Below, piece by piece: positions 16,957 to 25,918 of a DNA stretch of 64,000 nucleotides. The position numbers and the translations under genes were made by a program. Source of the DNA: CAZSHG01 sp964606695 [NCBI: uncultured bacterium] (lineage in GTDB: Bacteria; UBP14; UBA6098); the NCBI GenBank assembly GCA_964606695.1, contig CAZSHG010000004.1, positions 1 to 64,000 of the forward strand, written 5' to 3'. The notes below the pieces were generated by a model. That model was not told where the DNA came from and did not search any database. It was given only the letters and a program-made list of their open reading frames with translations. Position 1 is the first letter of the stretch; each line of letters begins with the position of its first letter.

Positions 16957-19540
16957 CGTCGCCCCCCTCGATGTTTTTTTCCCAGGTTCCCAAATATACG
17001 CCGAATGGGTCATAGAAATCCTCGTCATGGCGAATCAGCAGTTCTTCGCGGAGATAGGGCAATCCAAGTGCGTCCACAGGTTCGAAGCCCATAGCGAGGA
17101 AATATTCGCCCGGTCGCCCGGCGCCGTTGGGATCGCATTGTAGTAAGATTCTTAATCGCCAGTTGTCGGTGAGTTCATCGATATGATAGCGTTTGAGGTA
17201 TTTCTTCAAATCGACTGTTTTTTTGTAGCGGTCGAAAAGTATCGTCTCGCGGGAGACGAGTTTGTCGAAGGCGTCCTTGAAATCGGGCGAAACAAACTTC
17301 GGAATTTCGACTGAAAAGAGCGCGCTATCGACGGAGGCGAAGATGCTCGAAAACCTTTTTAGCAACGGTTTGAAGTCGAGTAGGTCAATGCCTGCGGGCA
17401 AAACGTCCGCGAGTTTTTCCATATCGCACGCGCTTACCGGTTTCTCGAATTCGATGTCCATATATTCCGCTCGGCTGATGTATCCTACCGGCAATGGCGG
17501 CCCGAATGACGTTTTCTGATGTCGATGGTGCCCCTCGGAATAGGCGACGCTCAAGCCGCTCCTACGAATCGCCCGCGAAACTGCGCGAGTAACATCGAGA
17601 TGACCGAGCCAGCGAAGTGGTAATTCCCGCGATAACCTCACACGGAGCGTCGTATTCCCGATTCCAACCGTTTTGCGGACGACTTTCTTCCTCCTGCCGA
17701 AACTACCCTGTCGAGTTCTTGAAGTTAGAGATTCGCTCAGGTGAATTTTTGGGAAATCGCATATGCCACAGATTTCGCAACCGCCCCTTTCAAGGCAATC
17801 CGGCGATGTATGCTCGTCGTAAGCCTTTTTTCTTTCGGTTAACAGGAATTTCTTTGGGATTCCCTTGTCGATTATCTCCCAGGGTAATATTCTTCTCGAA
17901 TCCTGTTCACGCGCGAATATTTCCAGAGGGGTATCGTGTTTGTCGAAGGATTTTTTCCATTCGTCGGGCTCGAAGTTTTCCGCCCAGGCATCGAAACCAC
18001 CGCCGTTGCGCCATATCTCGGTAAGGACGTCGCCCAGTCGCCTGTCGCCGCGGGAAAGTGCAACTTCGATACGTGCTAATTTGGGGTCGCGCATGAAGAG
18101 TTTCACTTTTCGAGGCACTTCTTTTTTCAGGATTTCGTATTTCTTTTCGATTTCCTGTAGGGTCGCCTGTTGTTCCCATGCAAAAGGGGTGTGCCCTTTT
18201 GGGACGAAGGGCGAAATCGAGACGTTTAATTTGCCCCTTCTGCGTTTGGCGATATCCCATACACGTCGGCAGAGATCAGCGATTGCGTGGATATCGTCGT
18301 CGGTCTCGGTGGGCAGACCGACCATGAAATATAGCTTCACCGTCCGCCAATCGGCAGAATAAACGCGGTCGATTGTCGATAGCAGAGCGTCCTCGTCGTA
18401 TGTTTTATTGATAACCGCTCGAAGCCGCTCCGTGCCGGCTTCCGGCGCAAAGGTCATCGATGTTTTCCGCGTTCTTGCCAGGACAGAGATCGCAGAGGAG
18501 TCCAGACCCTCCGGTCTGAGGGATGGTAAAGCCACGCTCACCACGTTTTTTTCCACGAAATCGCTCGATCTGGCGAGGAGGTCGCTCAGGGAACTGTAAT
18601 CCGTAGATGACAACGACAGGAACCCGACCTCCTCCCAGCCGCCTTTCTGGATAAGGCTTTCGGCTTCTTTGATAATCTGTCCGCAGTCTCGTTCCCTTAC
18701 CGGGCGATATATCCATCCCGCGGAGCAAAACCGGCATCCCTGGCCGCACCCGCGCATAATTTCCAGAGACAGCCTGTCATGGACAGCTTCAATCCACGGG
18801 ATTATCGGTTCGGTGGAATAATTCCGTTCGGGTAATTCGGTAAGTTGTATGGATTTTACGGGATAAGGAACCTCCTCCGCAACCTCGAAACCGTCCTGAT
18901 AATCGCCCTTAAATATCGGTTTATAAAAACGAGGGACATAGATGCCACGTCGCTGTGTTAATTCTGACAGGAGCTCGTTTCTCGGCAAATCCGATTGGTT
19001 GATTATTTCGAGCAGGTGGGGTAATTCCCTTTCGGCATCGCCTATTACGAACAGGTCGAAGAAATCCGCTATAGGCTCGGGATTGAACACGGAAGGCCCT
19101 CCGCCGATGAGCAGGGGGTGTTCCTCTCCCCTCTCGGTCGATTTAAGCGGTATTCCAGCCAGGTCGAGCATCTCCAGGATATTCGTGTAAGATAGTTCGT
19201 ATTCGAGTGAGAAGCCCACCACATCGAACTCCGCTATTGAAGTTTTGGTTTCGATACTCAGGAGCGGAACACCTCTTTCGCGGAGCAGTTTGGCCATATC
19301 TTTCCAGGGGCAGTAAACTCGTTCGCAAATTAGTTTTTCGCGTGAGTTCACGGCTTGATATAGTATCCCTCCGCCGTGATGACTCGTTCCAATCTCGTAG
19401 ATTTCGGGATAAGCGAGTGCGAATCGAAGCATTCCCGGGCGGAATTCTTTTTTTATTTCGCCGATTTCCCCGCCTATATATCTTGCGGGCTTTTCGACGA
19501 GGTGCAATATTTTGTAGAGTCTATCGCGATAGCAATTCAT
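16949..19540 (-). CDS. B12-binding-like radical SAM protein fused to DUF2344 (TIGR03960 + TIGR03936)
   Basis: 863 residues. The N-terminal part (1-250) is the B12-binding-like region of the TIGR03960 family, opening with VEKPARYIGGE. The radical SAM core has CxxxCxxC as RGCGQGCRFC (Cys265, Cys269, Cys272). From about residue 640 lies the DUF2344/TIGR03936 domain (LRWLGHLDVTRAVSRAIRRSGL), which in many bacteria is encoded by a separate adjacent gene. The family commonly neighbours rplU and RNase E/G genes, and rplU is indeed upstream here; its substrate is not established. No ribosome-binding site precedes ATG 19540, because the T-tract of the nfeD terminator lies directly in front of it. Confidence 0.9.
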   Translation of the reverse strand: MNCYRDRLYKILHLVEKPARYIGGEIGEIKKEFRPGMLRFALAYPEIYEIGTSHHGGGILYQAVNSREKLICERVYCPWKDMAKLLRERGVPLLSIETKTSIAEFDVVGFSLEYELSYTNILEMLDLAGIPLKSTERGEEHPLLIGGGPSVFNPEPIADFFDLFVIGDAERELPHLLEIINQSDLPRNELLSELTQRRGIYVPRFYKPIFKGDYQDGFEVAEEVPYPVKSIQLTELPERNYSTEPIIPWIEAVHDRLSLEIMRGCGQGCRFCSAGWIYRPVRERDCGQIIKEAESLIQKGGWEEVGFLSLSSTDYSSLSDLLARSSDFVEKNVVSVALPSLRPEGLDSSAISVLARTRKTSMTFAPEAGTERLRAVINKTYDEDALLSTIDRVYSADWRTVKLYFMVGLPTETDDDIHAIADLCRRVWDIAKRRRGKLNVSISPFVPKGHTPFAWEQQATLQEIEKKYEILKKEVPRKVKLFMRDPKLARIEVALSRGDRRLGDVLTEIWRNGGGFDAWAENFEPDEWKKSFDKHDTPLEIFAREQDSRRILPWEIIDKGIPKKFLLTERKKAYDEHTSPDCLERGGCEICGICDFPKIHLSESLTSRTRQGSFGRRKKVVRKTVGIGNTTLRVRLSRELPLRWLGHLDVTRAVSRAIRRSGLSVAYSEGHHRHQKTSFGPPLPVGYISRAEYMDIEFEKPVSACDMEKLADVLPAGIDLLDFKPLLKRFSSIFASVDSALFSVEIPKFVSPDFKDAFDKLVSRETILFDRYKKTVDLKKYLKRYHIDELTDNWRLRILLQCDPNGAGRPGEYFLAMGFEPVDALGLPYLREELLIRHDEDFYDPFGVYLGTWEKNIEGGDDG

Positions 19541-19544
19541 ATCG

Positions 19545-19574
19545 AAAAAAATCGTTCGGTTTTGCCGAACGATT
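19545..19574 (-). terminator. Intrinsic terminator after nfeD, abutting the next start codon
   Basis: On the minus strand a perfect 10-bp stem AATCGTTCGG/CCGAACGATT (plus coordinates 19565-19574 and 19550-19559) with a 5-nt loop is followed by a run of T residues (19545-19550). The ATG of the downstream radical SAM gene (19540) comes 4 nt after the T run, so the two genes share almost no leader. Confidence 0.85.
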
Positions 19575-19601
19575 GTTTACGCGAGCCTATTGCCCGCAAT
19601 T

Positions 19602-20876
19602 TTATTTTCTTCTTACTATAAGTCTGTTGCCGACGACTTTTTCTACTACCACCCGGTCGCCGGGATTGAGGTTTTCGCCATCGATTGCCCATAATTCGCC
19701 ATGGATTTCTGCGAAGGTGTCGCGCTGGTTCTGCATTGATTTTCTCGTGACGATACCTTCTTCCCCGACCAATCCTTCATCGCCGGTTGCAGGTTTGGAA
19801 AACCCCGCCCGCGCGGCTTTGAATATCGCAAAAACAATCAGCAATCCCGCGATAATCACTGTCGGGATTATTACCTTCCACGAAATGACGAACAATTCGG
19901 CGTTGCCGCTCGTTAATAAGAAACTTCCCGCTAACATGGCTATTATACCTCCCGTGGTCAACAACCCGAAGGTTGGGGTTTGTGTTTCGGCTATGAATAA
20001 TACCACGGCCAGAATGATGAGCGCGATTCCGACGTAATTTACCGGTAGCATCTGGAACGCGTATAGGGCGAGTAACAGCGCTATTCCGCCTACAACGCCC
20101 GGCACGATGGTTCCCGGATTCTGTAGTTCGAGATAGATGCCGACGATCCCCAGCATCAATAGAAGATATGTAATATTCGGGTTGAGGATGGTGAACAGGA
20201 ATTGCTCCACGCTCGTCATCGGTTTTTCCGCCGGAATCGGATTTGGTAGATGCAATGTATCCTCGTTGTTCGGCCCGAATACGTAGCCGTCGAGTTTCTC
20301 CAGCAGGCCGTCGATGTCATCCGCGGTTATATCGGAAACGCCTAATTCTTTTGCTTCATCGTTAGTAAGGCTCTCGGAATGGCGAATTGCACGTTCGACC
20401 CATTCCTTTTCCCTTCCGCGTTCGGCGGCGATGGATTCGAGATTAGCCACGGCATCGTTGACGATTTTTTCCATCATAGTCGCGGAGGAATCTCCGCTGG
20501 AACCCATCATATCTACAGGGTGAGCCGCGCCTATTCTGGTTCCGGGAGCCATAGCTACTATATGCGACGCGTAGGCGATGAAAACGCCAGCACTGGCGGC
20601 GCGTCCTCCGATCGGCCACACGTAAATTACTATAGGAACTTCGGAGGCCATAAAGGCGCGCGTGATGTCTTCCGTGGTGGTCATCAGGCCGCCGGGTGTG
20701 TCGAGTTTCAATATGAAACACGGCGCACCTTCGGCTTTGGCGTTTTCAAGGCATCTCATTATGTAATCCGAACTGATGGGATTAATCGCGCCGTCAACAG
20801 TTACAACGGGAACGGATTGGGCGAAAAGGAATCCCGTAAGGAAAATTAACCCTGATATTACGATATTGCGTTTCAT
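19602..20876 (-). CDS. nfeD: NfeD family membrane-bound serine protease (NfeD1b)
   Basis: 424 residues: signal peptide (1-19), a ClpP-class serine protease domain (about 22-215) and four or five membrane helices (about 230-350), ending in an OB-fold NfeD domain (365-424; EGIVTRK, GDRVVVEKVVGNRLIVRRK). The likely catalytic serine is Ser95 in GRAASAGVFIA and the likely lysine is Lys137 in MMEKIVNDA, the Ser-Lys dyad arrangement of archaeal 1510-N. It probably cleaves membrane-associated proteins; in many bacteria it is paired with a flotillin/stomatin gene, which is absent here. It has its own promoter (20886-20914) and terminator, so it can be expressed alone. Confidence 0.92.
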   Translation of the reverse strand: MKRNIVISGLIFLTGFLFAQSVPVVTVDGAINPISSDYIMRCLENAKAEGAPCFILKLDTPGGLMTTTEDITRAFMASEVPIVIYVWPIGGRAASAGVFIAYASHIVAMAPGTRIGAAHPVDMMGSSGDSSATMMEKIVNDAVANLESIAAERGREKEWVERAIRHSESLTNDEAKELGVSDITADDIDGLLEKLDGYVFGPNNEDTLHLPNPIPAEKPMTSVEQFLFTILNPNITYLLLMLGIVGIYLELQNPGTIVPGVVGGIALLLALYAFQMLPVNYVGIALIILAVVLFIAETQTPTFGLLTTGGIIAMLAGSFLLTSGNAELFVISWKVIIPTVIIAGLLIVFAIFKAARAGFSKPATGDEGLVGEEGIVTRKSMQNQRDTFAEIHGELWAIDGENLNPGDRVVVEKVVGNRLIVRRK

Positions 20877-20885
20877 CTTAGGCCT

Positions 20886-20914
20886 AATATAAACTTAATA
20901 TAAGGTATAATCAA
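20886..20914 (-). promoter_or_regulatory. Sigma-70 promoter for nfeD
   Basis: On the minus strand TTGATT (20914-20909) and TATATT (20891-20886) are separated by exactly 17 bp. The expected start near 20879 is only about 3 nt before ATG 20876, so the mRNA would be nearly leaderless. Confidence 0.6.
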
Positions 20915-20989
20915 TAACATTTCTGTTTTGCTATACAAAACTGCCGTGATTTTATTCGATTGCAGCGGAGAGGTTTTAATATCAGACTT

Positions 20990-23341
20990 CTATTCCGGGC
21001 CAATCTGGAAATGCCATTGCCAGCCGGACTCATTGCCGTATAGCGGATCGTCGTCGAAGCCATATGCGGCGTCGATGCCCATTATTCCTATCATAGGTAT
21101 TACCAACCGCATCCCCGCGCCGAGACTCTTCTTCATATTATTAAAGTCGGCGTTTTCGATATCGCGCCAGGCGTTTCCCGCGTCGCCGAAAATAGAGAAA
21201 TAGAGTTGATCCCGCTGGATTGGAACACGAAGTTCAGTCGAGAAAATGGTCATGAAGCGTCCGCCGGAGCGAAAGCGACTCTCCGGTTCGATTAAAGGAT
21301 ATAAGCCTCCGATATCCGGCGTGGCGGTCGAATCGTAAACCGCCTGCGAGGTGTCTATTGGCGATATGGATCGATCGGTGTAGCCTCGAATCTGGCCGTC
21401 GAATGAAACTCCTCCCAAAAAGAACCTTTCTCCGAAAGGCACGTCGTTGGGATCGTCGCCGAAGGCATTCGTGAGATAATTAGCCCGGCCTTTGGCGACG
21501 AAGGTCAGGTATTTATGCAGAGGGAAATACCATTCGCTTCGAATATCCTGTTTTTGATAGACGACGTCGCCGCCGAGGAATTCGCCGGAAAAATCTACCG
21601 AATATACATTCCTGCTACCCTTCGTGGCGAACATCCGCGAATCACGGGAATCGCGCTGGATAGTTAGTCTTGTCGAAGATTCGAGTTCCGGCCAGTCGCG
21701 GTTGCGGAGGTCGTAGTTCGGTGTCGGGTCGTAACTCGATGAGAAATCGGCGTAGCTGAGCCATTCGAGTTTATATCGCCAATACAGGCTGAAATAATCG
21801 TCCGGCCACCGTAAACGTCGCCCCAACCTGAGAGAACCGCCGGTTCGGGTTTCAGTATAATAACCGCTCCACGTCCATCTGGTATTGTAAACGTCAAATC
21901 CGACGGTCGTGGGGGTATCGAGGAACCAGGGTTCGGTGAAACTCAGCGAGAAATTCGTTCTGCTTGTACCGAATTCCCACAGAAATTCCGATTCCCATCC
22001 GCGACCGAGCATATTCGGCCAGCCCACGGAAATATTGCCGACCAGCTTATCGCGCGAGTTATAAGTAACGCCTATCTGGAAGCGGCCTATGGGTTTTTCC
22101 TCTACATCTACGATGAGATCGACGTCGCCGTTGGGAAGAATCTCGAAATCCGGGACTACGTCGTTGAAGTAGTTCAGGTAATAGACGTTTCGGACGGAAC
22201 GCATCAATTTGCTACGGACGAAGGTCTCGCCGGGATATATCGCCATTTCGCGGCGTATAACCTTCTCATGAGTGCGCGTGTTGCCGGCTATCTCAATTTT
22301 TCTGACATGCGCCTGCTTGCCTTCGGTAATCGACAGATCGAGATGGACGGAATCGCCCTCGATTTTGCGCTCATCTTCGACGTTGGCATAGATATATCCC
22401 TTTTCCTGATACAGAAAATATATCTCAGCTAAAGAATTTTGTAATTTCTCCTCGCTGTAAACGTCGCCGCGCTCGAATTCAAGTTCGTTATAAACGCCGT
22501 TGGAGTCGTAAATCGTGTATCCGTCAATACGGGTATCGCCAAAATAGTATTTATCCCCTTCATGTAGCCAGATATCAATGTTCAGGCGCGAGGTGGTAGT
22601 GTCTGTAGAGATCGAATCGCCGGCAACGGAGGCCATTAAATAACCTTCGTTCTTGTAGAATTCCTCGATTTTGGCCAGGTCTTCATCGTATTTGAGCTCG
22701 TTGAATTTACCGGATCTGAACAGGGATTTCTGTTTCGTTTCCATCTGACGGCGGAGTTTTTTATCGCTAAAAGCTTCATTGCCGTGGAATTCTATCGAGC
22801 CGACCTTTATCTCCTCCCCCTCCTCGATAATGAATTTGAGATCCACCCGTCCGGCTTGCGATTCTATTACTTCGGTCTCCACTTCGACCTGCGGATATCC
22901 TTCTTCGGAGTATTTCTGTTTAATGTTCCGGACGGCATAATACGCATCGGCGGGGGATAGAAAATCGTTCAGGGCGATATCCGCCGCTTTAATAAGGTCC
23001 TTTTCGCCGACCTTTTTATTTCCCTCGAAAACTATTTCGGAAACCTGCGGTTGTTCCTCTACCTCGATTTCTACCTCGACGTAATCCCCCGTTTGTTTTC
23101 CGCGAATGACTACATCGTCGAAGAAGCCCGTGGCATAAACTTTTTTTATCGCGTCCTCGATAACCGCCGAAGCGAAGGGCATACCCTCGCGCAACCCCGA
23201 GGTGTTTATCACCATAGTTTCGGAAGCTCTCTCCAGTCCTACGACGCTTATTTTGTCGATAGTCTGGGCCTGGATTGCCCCCACGCAGACAGTTACAAAC
23301 AGGGCAATAGTTAGAAGCTGTTTATTGAGATTCGAGGTCAC
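20990..23341 (-). CDS. bamA: Outer membrane protein assembly factor BamA
   Basis: 783 residues from GTG 23341. A signal peptide ends around AIQAQ (26). Five POTRA repeats span about 27-440 (for example ISVVGLERASETMV and IEIAGNTRTHEKVI). The 16-strand Omp85 barrel fills the rest, with the conserved loop-6 motif region GGVSFDGQIRGYTDRS. It inserts beta-barrel proteins, several of which are encoded here. The C-terminus is WQWHFQIGPE followed directly by TAG; the usual last aromatic residue is missing. GTG is 2 nt after the rplU stop, with AAAGG-type pairing possible upstream. Confidence 0.96.
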   Translation of the reverse strand: MTSNLNKQLLTIALFVTVCVGAIQAQTIDKISVVGLERASETMVINTSGLREGMPFASAVIEDAIKKVYATGFFDDVVIRGKQTGDYVEVEIEVEEQPQVSEIVFEGNKKVGEKDLIKAADIALNDFLSPADAYYAVRNIKQKYSEEGYPQVEVETEVIESQAGRVDLKFIIEEGEEIKVGSIEFHGNEAFSDKKLRRQMETKQKSLFRSGKFNELKYDEDLAKIEEFYKNEGYLMASVAGDSISTDTTTSRLNIDIWLHEGDKYYFGDTRIDGYTIYDSNGVYNELEFERGDVYSEEKLQNSLAEIYFLYQEKGYIYANVEDERKIEGDSVHLDLSITEGKQAHVRKIEIAGNTRTHEKVIRREMAIYPGETFVRSKLMRSVRNVYYLNYFNDVVPDFEILPNGDVDLIVDVEEKPIGRFQIGVTYNSRDKLVGNISVGWPNMLGRGWESEFLWEFGTSRTNFSLSFTEPWFLDTPTTVGFDVYNTRWTWSGYYTETRTGGSLRLGRRLRWPDDYFSLYWRYKLEWLSYADFSSSYDPTPNYDLRNRDWPELESSTRLTIQRDSRDSRMFATKGSRNVYSVDFSGEFLGGDVVYQKQDIRSEWYFPLHKYLTFVAKGRANYLTNAFGDDPNDVPFGERFFLGGVSFDGQIRGYTDRSISPIDTSQAVYDSTATPDIGGLYPLIEPESRFRSGGRFMTIFSTELRVPIQRDQLYFSIFGDAGNAWRDIENADFNNMKKSLGAGMRLVIPMIGIMGIDAAYGFDDDPLYGNESGWQWHFQIGPE

Positions 23342-23343
23342 CT

Positions 23344-23661
23344 TTATCCAGCGATAATCTCTTCGACCATGAGACGCGTGTGATCCTGTCTGTGCCCCTG
23401 TTTTTTGTGATAGCCCGTTCTTCGCTTCTTTTTGAAAACGATGATCTTTTCGCCCTTGTAATGATCGATAACTTTGGCCTTCACGTGCGCACCCTCTATT
23501 ACGGGCTGACCGATAATTGGTTCGTTCTCTCCGGAAATCAACATCACGCGGTCGAAAGTGAGTTCGTCGCCGGATTTAGCGTCGGCCATGAAAGGCACGA
23601 CGACGTCCTGCCCCGGCTCCACCTTCACCTGTTCGCCCTGAATTTCGACTATAGCATACAT
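23344..23661 (-). CDS. rplU: 50S ribosomal protein L21
   Basis: 105 residues from ATG 23661, the normal L21 length, starting MYAIVEIQGEQVKVEPGQ, with the basic motif FKKKRRTGYHKKQGHRQ and ending in LMVEEI. An in-frame ORF extends 11 codons upstream, but a GGAGG ribosome-binding site directly before ATG 23661 and the family start decide for the short form. L21 is normally followed by rpmA (L27); here bamA follows 2 nt later and rpmA is not in the window. Confidence 0.97.
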   Translation of the reverse strand: MYAIVEIQGEQVKVEPGQDVVVPFMADAKSGDELTFDRVMLISGENEPIIGQPVIEGAHVKAKVIDHYKGEKIIVFKKKRRTGYHKKQGHRQDHTRLMVEEIIAG

Positions 23662-23707
23662 CTTTTCCTCCATATATGAGTATTTTTTTATCAATTTGAC
23701 AAACGAA

Positions 23708-23737
23708 ACAATATATTGCCAAATTCAATTATGTCAA
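23708..23737 (-). promoter_or_regulatory. Probable promoter of the rplU-bamA operon
   Basis: On the minus strand TTGACA (23737-23732) is followed after 18 bp by TATTGT (23713-23708). This would start transcription near 23701 and give a leader of about 40 nt before the L21 ribosome-binding site. Confidence 0.5.
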
Positions 23738-23759
23738 CGCTTTTGTAGCAGAAAATGCG

Positions 23760-23806
23760 CCGTTTGGCTTTTTATCGACTATTTAGAGATAAAAATCGCC
23801 TAACGG
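23760..23806 (-). terminator. Interrupted 47-nt hairpin between methyltransferase and rplU genes
   Basis: Arms pair as CCGTT/AACGG, GGC/GCC and TTTTTATC/GATAAAAA (23769-23776 with 23788-23795) with small bulges. It lies just after the methyltransferase stop (minus strand) and upstream of the rplU promoter. There is no good T-tract, so termination is a guess; it could also be a boundary element. Confidence 0.4.
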
Positions 23807-23845
23807 AAATCAAAGAAGGCAGTAAACATGCCAGATTGTCGGGAT

Positions 23846-24592
23846 TTATTTTTCCCCCAGGACTACACACCGATTCGAATCGGAGAGAGCGAAATCCTCG
23901 CCTAACGCGTTACCCCAGTTCCTTATCGGTTTAATTCCGGCGATGCGGAACATATTGTAAATCTCGTGGAGAGAGTAGATTCTTAGGTCCACCGAATCCT
24001 GTCTGATGACCTCGCGGTTCTTAAGATAAATATATTCGACCTCGAGACAACTCGTTTCCGGGAGGAAACGCCGGTATTGAATCAATTCCATATCGGCTTC
24101 GGATTGGATATCGAGAGGGATAAACTCGGCGATAATCCAGTCGCGGTTCATTACCTCCAGCAGGAACCGTCCACCGGGTTTCAGCGCTTTATGAACCTGT
24201 TGCAAGACCTGGAGGTCTTCCATGTCCGAATAATAACCCCAGCTCGTGAAAAAATTGAATACCGCGTCGAATTCGTTCTCGAAAGGGATTGCTCGCATAT
24301 CGCCGACAAGGAATTCGCATTCGATTTTTTTACGGGAAGCTTCCTCGGTGGCGCAATCGATATAGTATTTGGTCAGGTCGATCCCGACGACGTCATAGCC
24401 TCGCTTTGCCAATTCGATAGAATGCCTTCCCGTTCCGCAACATAGGTCGAGTATTCTATCCCCTTTTTTCAGGTCGAGGGCTCTCGCAATAAAACGAGCT
24501 TCCAGTTCGTTTAAATCGGGATCTTTGTTATCGAACCCGAAAATCTTGAAATATTCCGCAAAGAATGTCTCCGTCCAATGTGGCATATTCAC
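23846..24592 (-). CDS. Class I SAM-dependent methyltransferase
   Basis: 248 residues with the SAM-binding motif ILDLCCGTGRHSIELAKRGYDVVGIDL (about 43-69), the acidic loop VGDMRAIPF and LKPGGRFLLEVMNRDW after the fourth strand. This matches the broad methyltransferase type 11/25 group, so the substrate cannot be named. ATG 24592 overlaps the stop of the endonuclease IV gene by 4 nt, so the two are co-translated. No target-recognition domain is visible, which suggests a small-molecule methyltransferase. Confidence 0.85.
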   Translation of the reverse strand: MNMPHWTETFFAEYFKIFGFDNKDPDLNELEARFIARALDLKKGDRILDLCCGTGRHSIELAKRGYDVVGIDLTKYYIDCATEEASRKKIECEFLVGDMRAIPFENEFDAVFNFFTSWGYYSDMEDLQVLQQVHKALKPGGRFLLEVMNRDWIIAEFIPLDIQSEADMELIQYRRFLPETSCLEVEYIYLKNREVIRQDSVDLRIYSLHEIYNMFRIAGIKPIRNWGNALGEDFALSDSNRCVVLGEK

Positions 24593-25458
24593 TCCTTGAT
24601 TAATCCCCTCAGAACGTTCAGGTTTACCCGATCCATATCCACGTCGCTACCGTCCCGGGTATTAAGGCCTTTTGGCGTTTCGAGAACCATTGGGATGTTT
24701 ATCAGGTTTTTATCGTTCATGATATTCCTGAAACCGTCCAGGTCGATAAATCCTTTGCCTATATGTTCGTGCCTATCCTTGCCCGCGTCAAGTTCAAATT
24801 TGCTGTCGTTAAGATGAATAACAGCGAGCATTTCCCTGTCGATAATTTCATCGAACCGCGCCCAGATTCTTTTGTAGCTTTGGTTAGATCGAATATCGTA
24901 ACCCGCAGAGAAAGCGTGGCACGTGTCGAAACAGACCGCTAATTTCTCGCGACAGTCACAAATATCGATTATCTCCGAGATTTCCTCGAAAGAACTGCCG
25001 AGATTCGTTCCCTGCCCCGAGGTGTTTTCGATAGTCAAAATAGTATCGAACTCCTTCTCGCTATAAAGCCTTGCAATCGATTCGGCTACTCGATGGATGC
25101 CGCGTTCCCGGGAATCGGTTGTATGGCTTCCGGGATGGAATACGAGGTTGGGGATTCCCAGATCATCGCACCGCTGGAGTTCGATTTTCATTGCATCATA
25201 GGATTTCTTATATAATCCCGGCTTTGGTGACGCGAGGTTCGGCAGATAGGCGGCGTGCGCAACAACATGGATACCTGTTCTGTCGGCTTCGGCGTGGAAT
25301 TTGTCTATTTCGGCGGAATCGAGAGGTTTAGCGCGCCACTGGCTCTGGTTCTTCGTGAAAATCTGGATAGCCGTGCAGTCGCATTCCTCTCCCCTTTTGA
25401 ACGCCGTGTGCGGCCCTCCAGCTATGGACTTATGTGCGCCGAGGAGACGATCACCCAT
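24589..25458 (-). CDS. nfo: Endonuclease IV (AP endonuclease)
   Basis: 289 residues from ATG 25458; a TTG four codons earlier is less likely. The family opening LLGAHKSIAGG and metal-site motifs are present: TIENTSGQG, CFDTCHAFSAGYD, VIHLNDSK and DRHEHIGKG. It cuts the backbone at abasic sites in base-excision repair and needs a tri-zinc centre. Its start overlaps the end of the upstream TM/coiled-coil gene by 8 nt and its end overlaps the methyltransferase start by 4 nt. Confidence 0.95.
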   Translation of the reverse strand: MGDRLLGAHKSIAGGPHTAFKRGEECDCTAIQIFTKNQSQWRAKPLDSAEIDKFHAEADRTGIHVVAHAAYLPNLASPKPGLYKKSYDAMKIELQRCDDLGIPNLVFHPGSHTTDSRERGIHRVAESIARLYSEKEFDTILTIENTSGQGTNLGSSFEEISEIIDICDCREKLAVCFDTCHAFSAGYDIRSNQSYKRIWARFDEIIDREMLAVIHLNDSKFELDAGKDRHEHIGKGFIDLDGFRNIMNDKNLINIPMVLETPKGLNTRDGSDVDMDRVNLNVLRGLIKE

Positions 25459-25918
25459 TTTCGTCCCCAAGGACGTTCTTGAGCCTGAAAGCCTCTTTTT
25501 TCGCTTTCAGGCGCAATTGCCGTTGCCTTATTTCAATTTCCGCCAGACGGGCGTTCATAGCGTCGATTTGCGCCTGGTAAGCGCGGGCAAGCTGTTCTTC
25601 GGTGGTCTCATACTCGGCGAGAATACTGCTTATTATCTCGCGGTTGCGGTTTTCGATGGCCTCATTTCCCTCTTTTTTCGCGTTTTCAATCTTGTATTTC
25701 ACCGAAAGCAACCGCTGATATGGATGATCGGATTCCAACGAAGCGCGTTCCGAGACGATCCTGTCGTGCTCGTCTTGAAGACGTAGATATTCGGGATTTC
25801 GAAGCTCGAATTCGAGGACATAACTCTCACGTTTTTTCCTTAGATACTTCATGAGGAAAAGAATGAATATGAAGAGAGTCCCGAGTCCGAGAGCGATATA
25901 CATGAACGTCATCAACAT
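25451..25918 (-). CDS. Small membrane protein with coiled coil, function unknown
   Basis: 155 residues: one membrane helix (about 5-24), a basic cytoplasmic stop (KYLRKKRE), then almost entirely charged, Glu/Arg/Gln-rich helix consistent with a coiled coil (about 40-145). This resembles small bitopic cell-envelope proteins, but no family is recognised. It is the first gene of the nfo-methyltransferase series. Upstream at 25975-25990 is a near-palindrome containing TTTGCAAA, similar in core to the pilin operators, but I find no matching promoter. Confidence 0.7.
   Translation of the reverse strand: MLMTFMYIALGLGTLFIFILFLMKYLRKKRESYVLEFELRNPEYLRLQDEHDRIVSERASLESDHPYQRLLSVKYKIENAKKEGNEAIENRNREIISSILAEYETTEEQLARAYQAQIDAMNARLAEIEIRQRQLRLKAKKEAFRLKNVLGDENG

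Noticed and set aside
18942-20037. Plus-strand ORFs opposite the radical SAM and nfeD genes
   Set aside because: The minus-strand proteins carry complete family motifs; the plus frames are compositional shadows.
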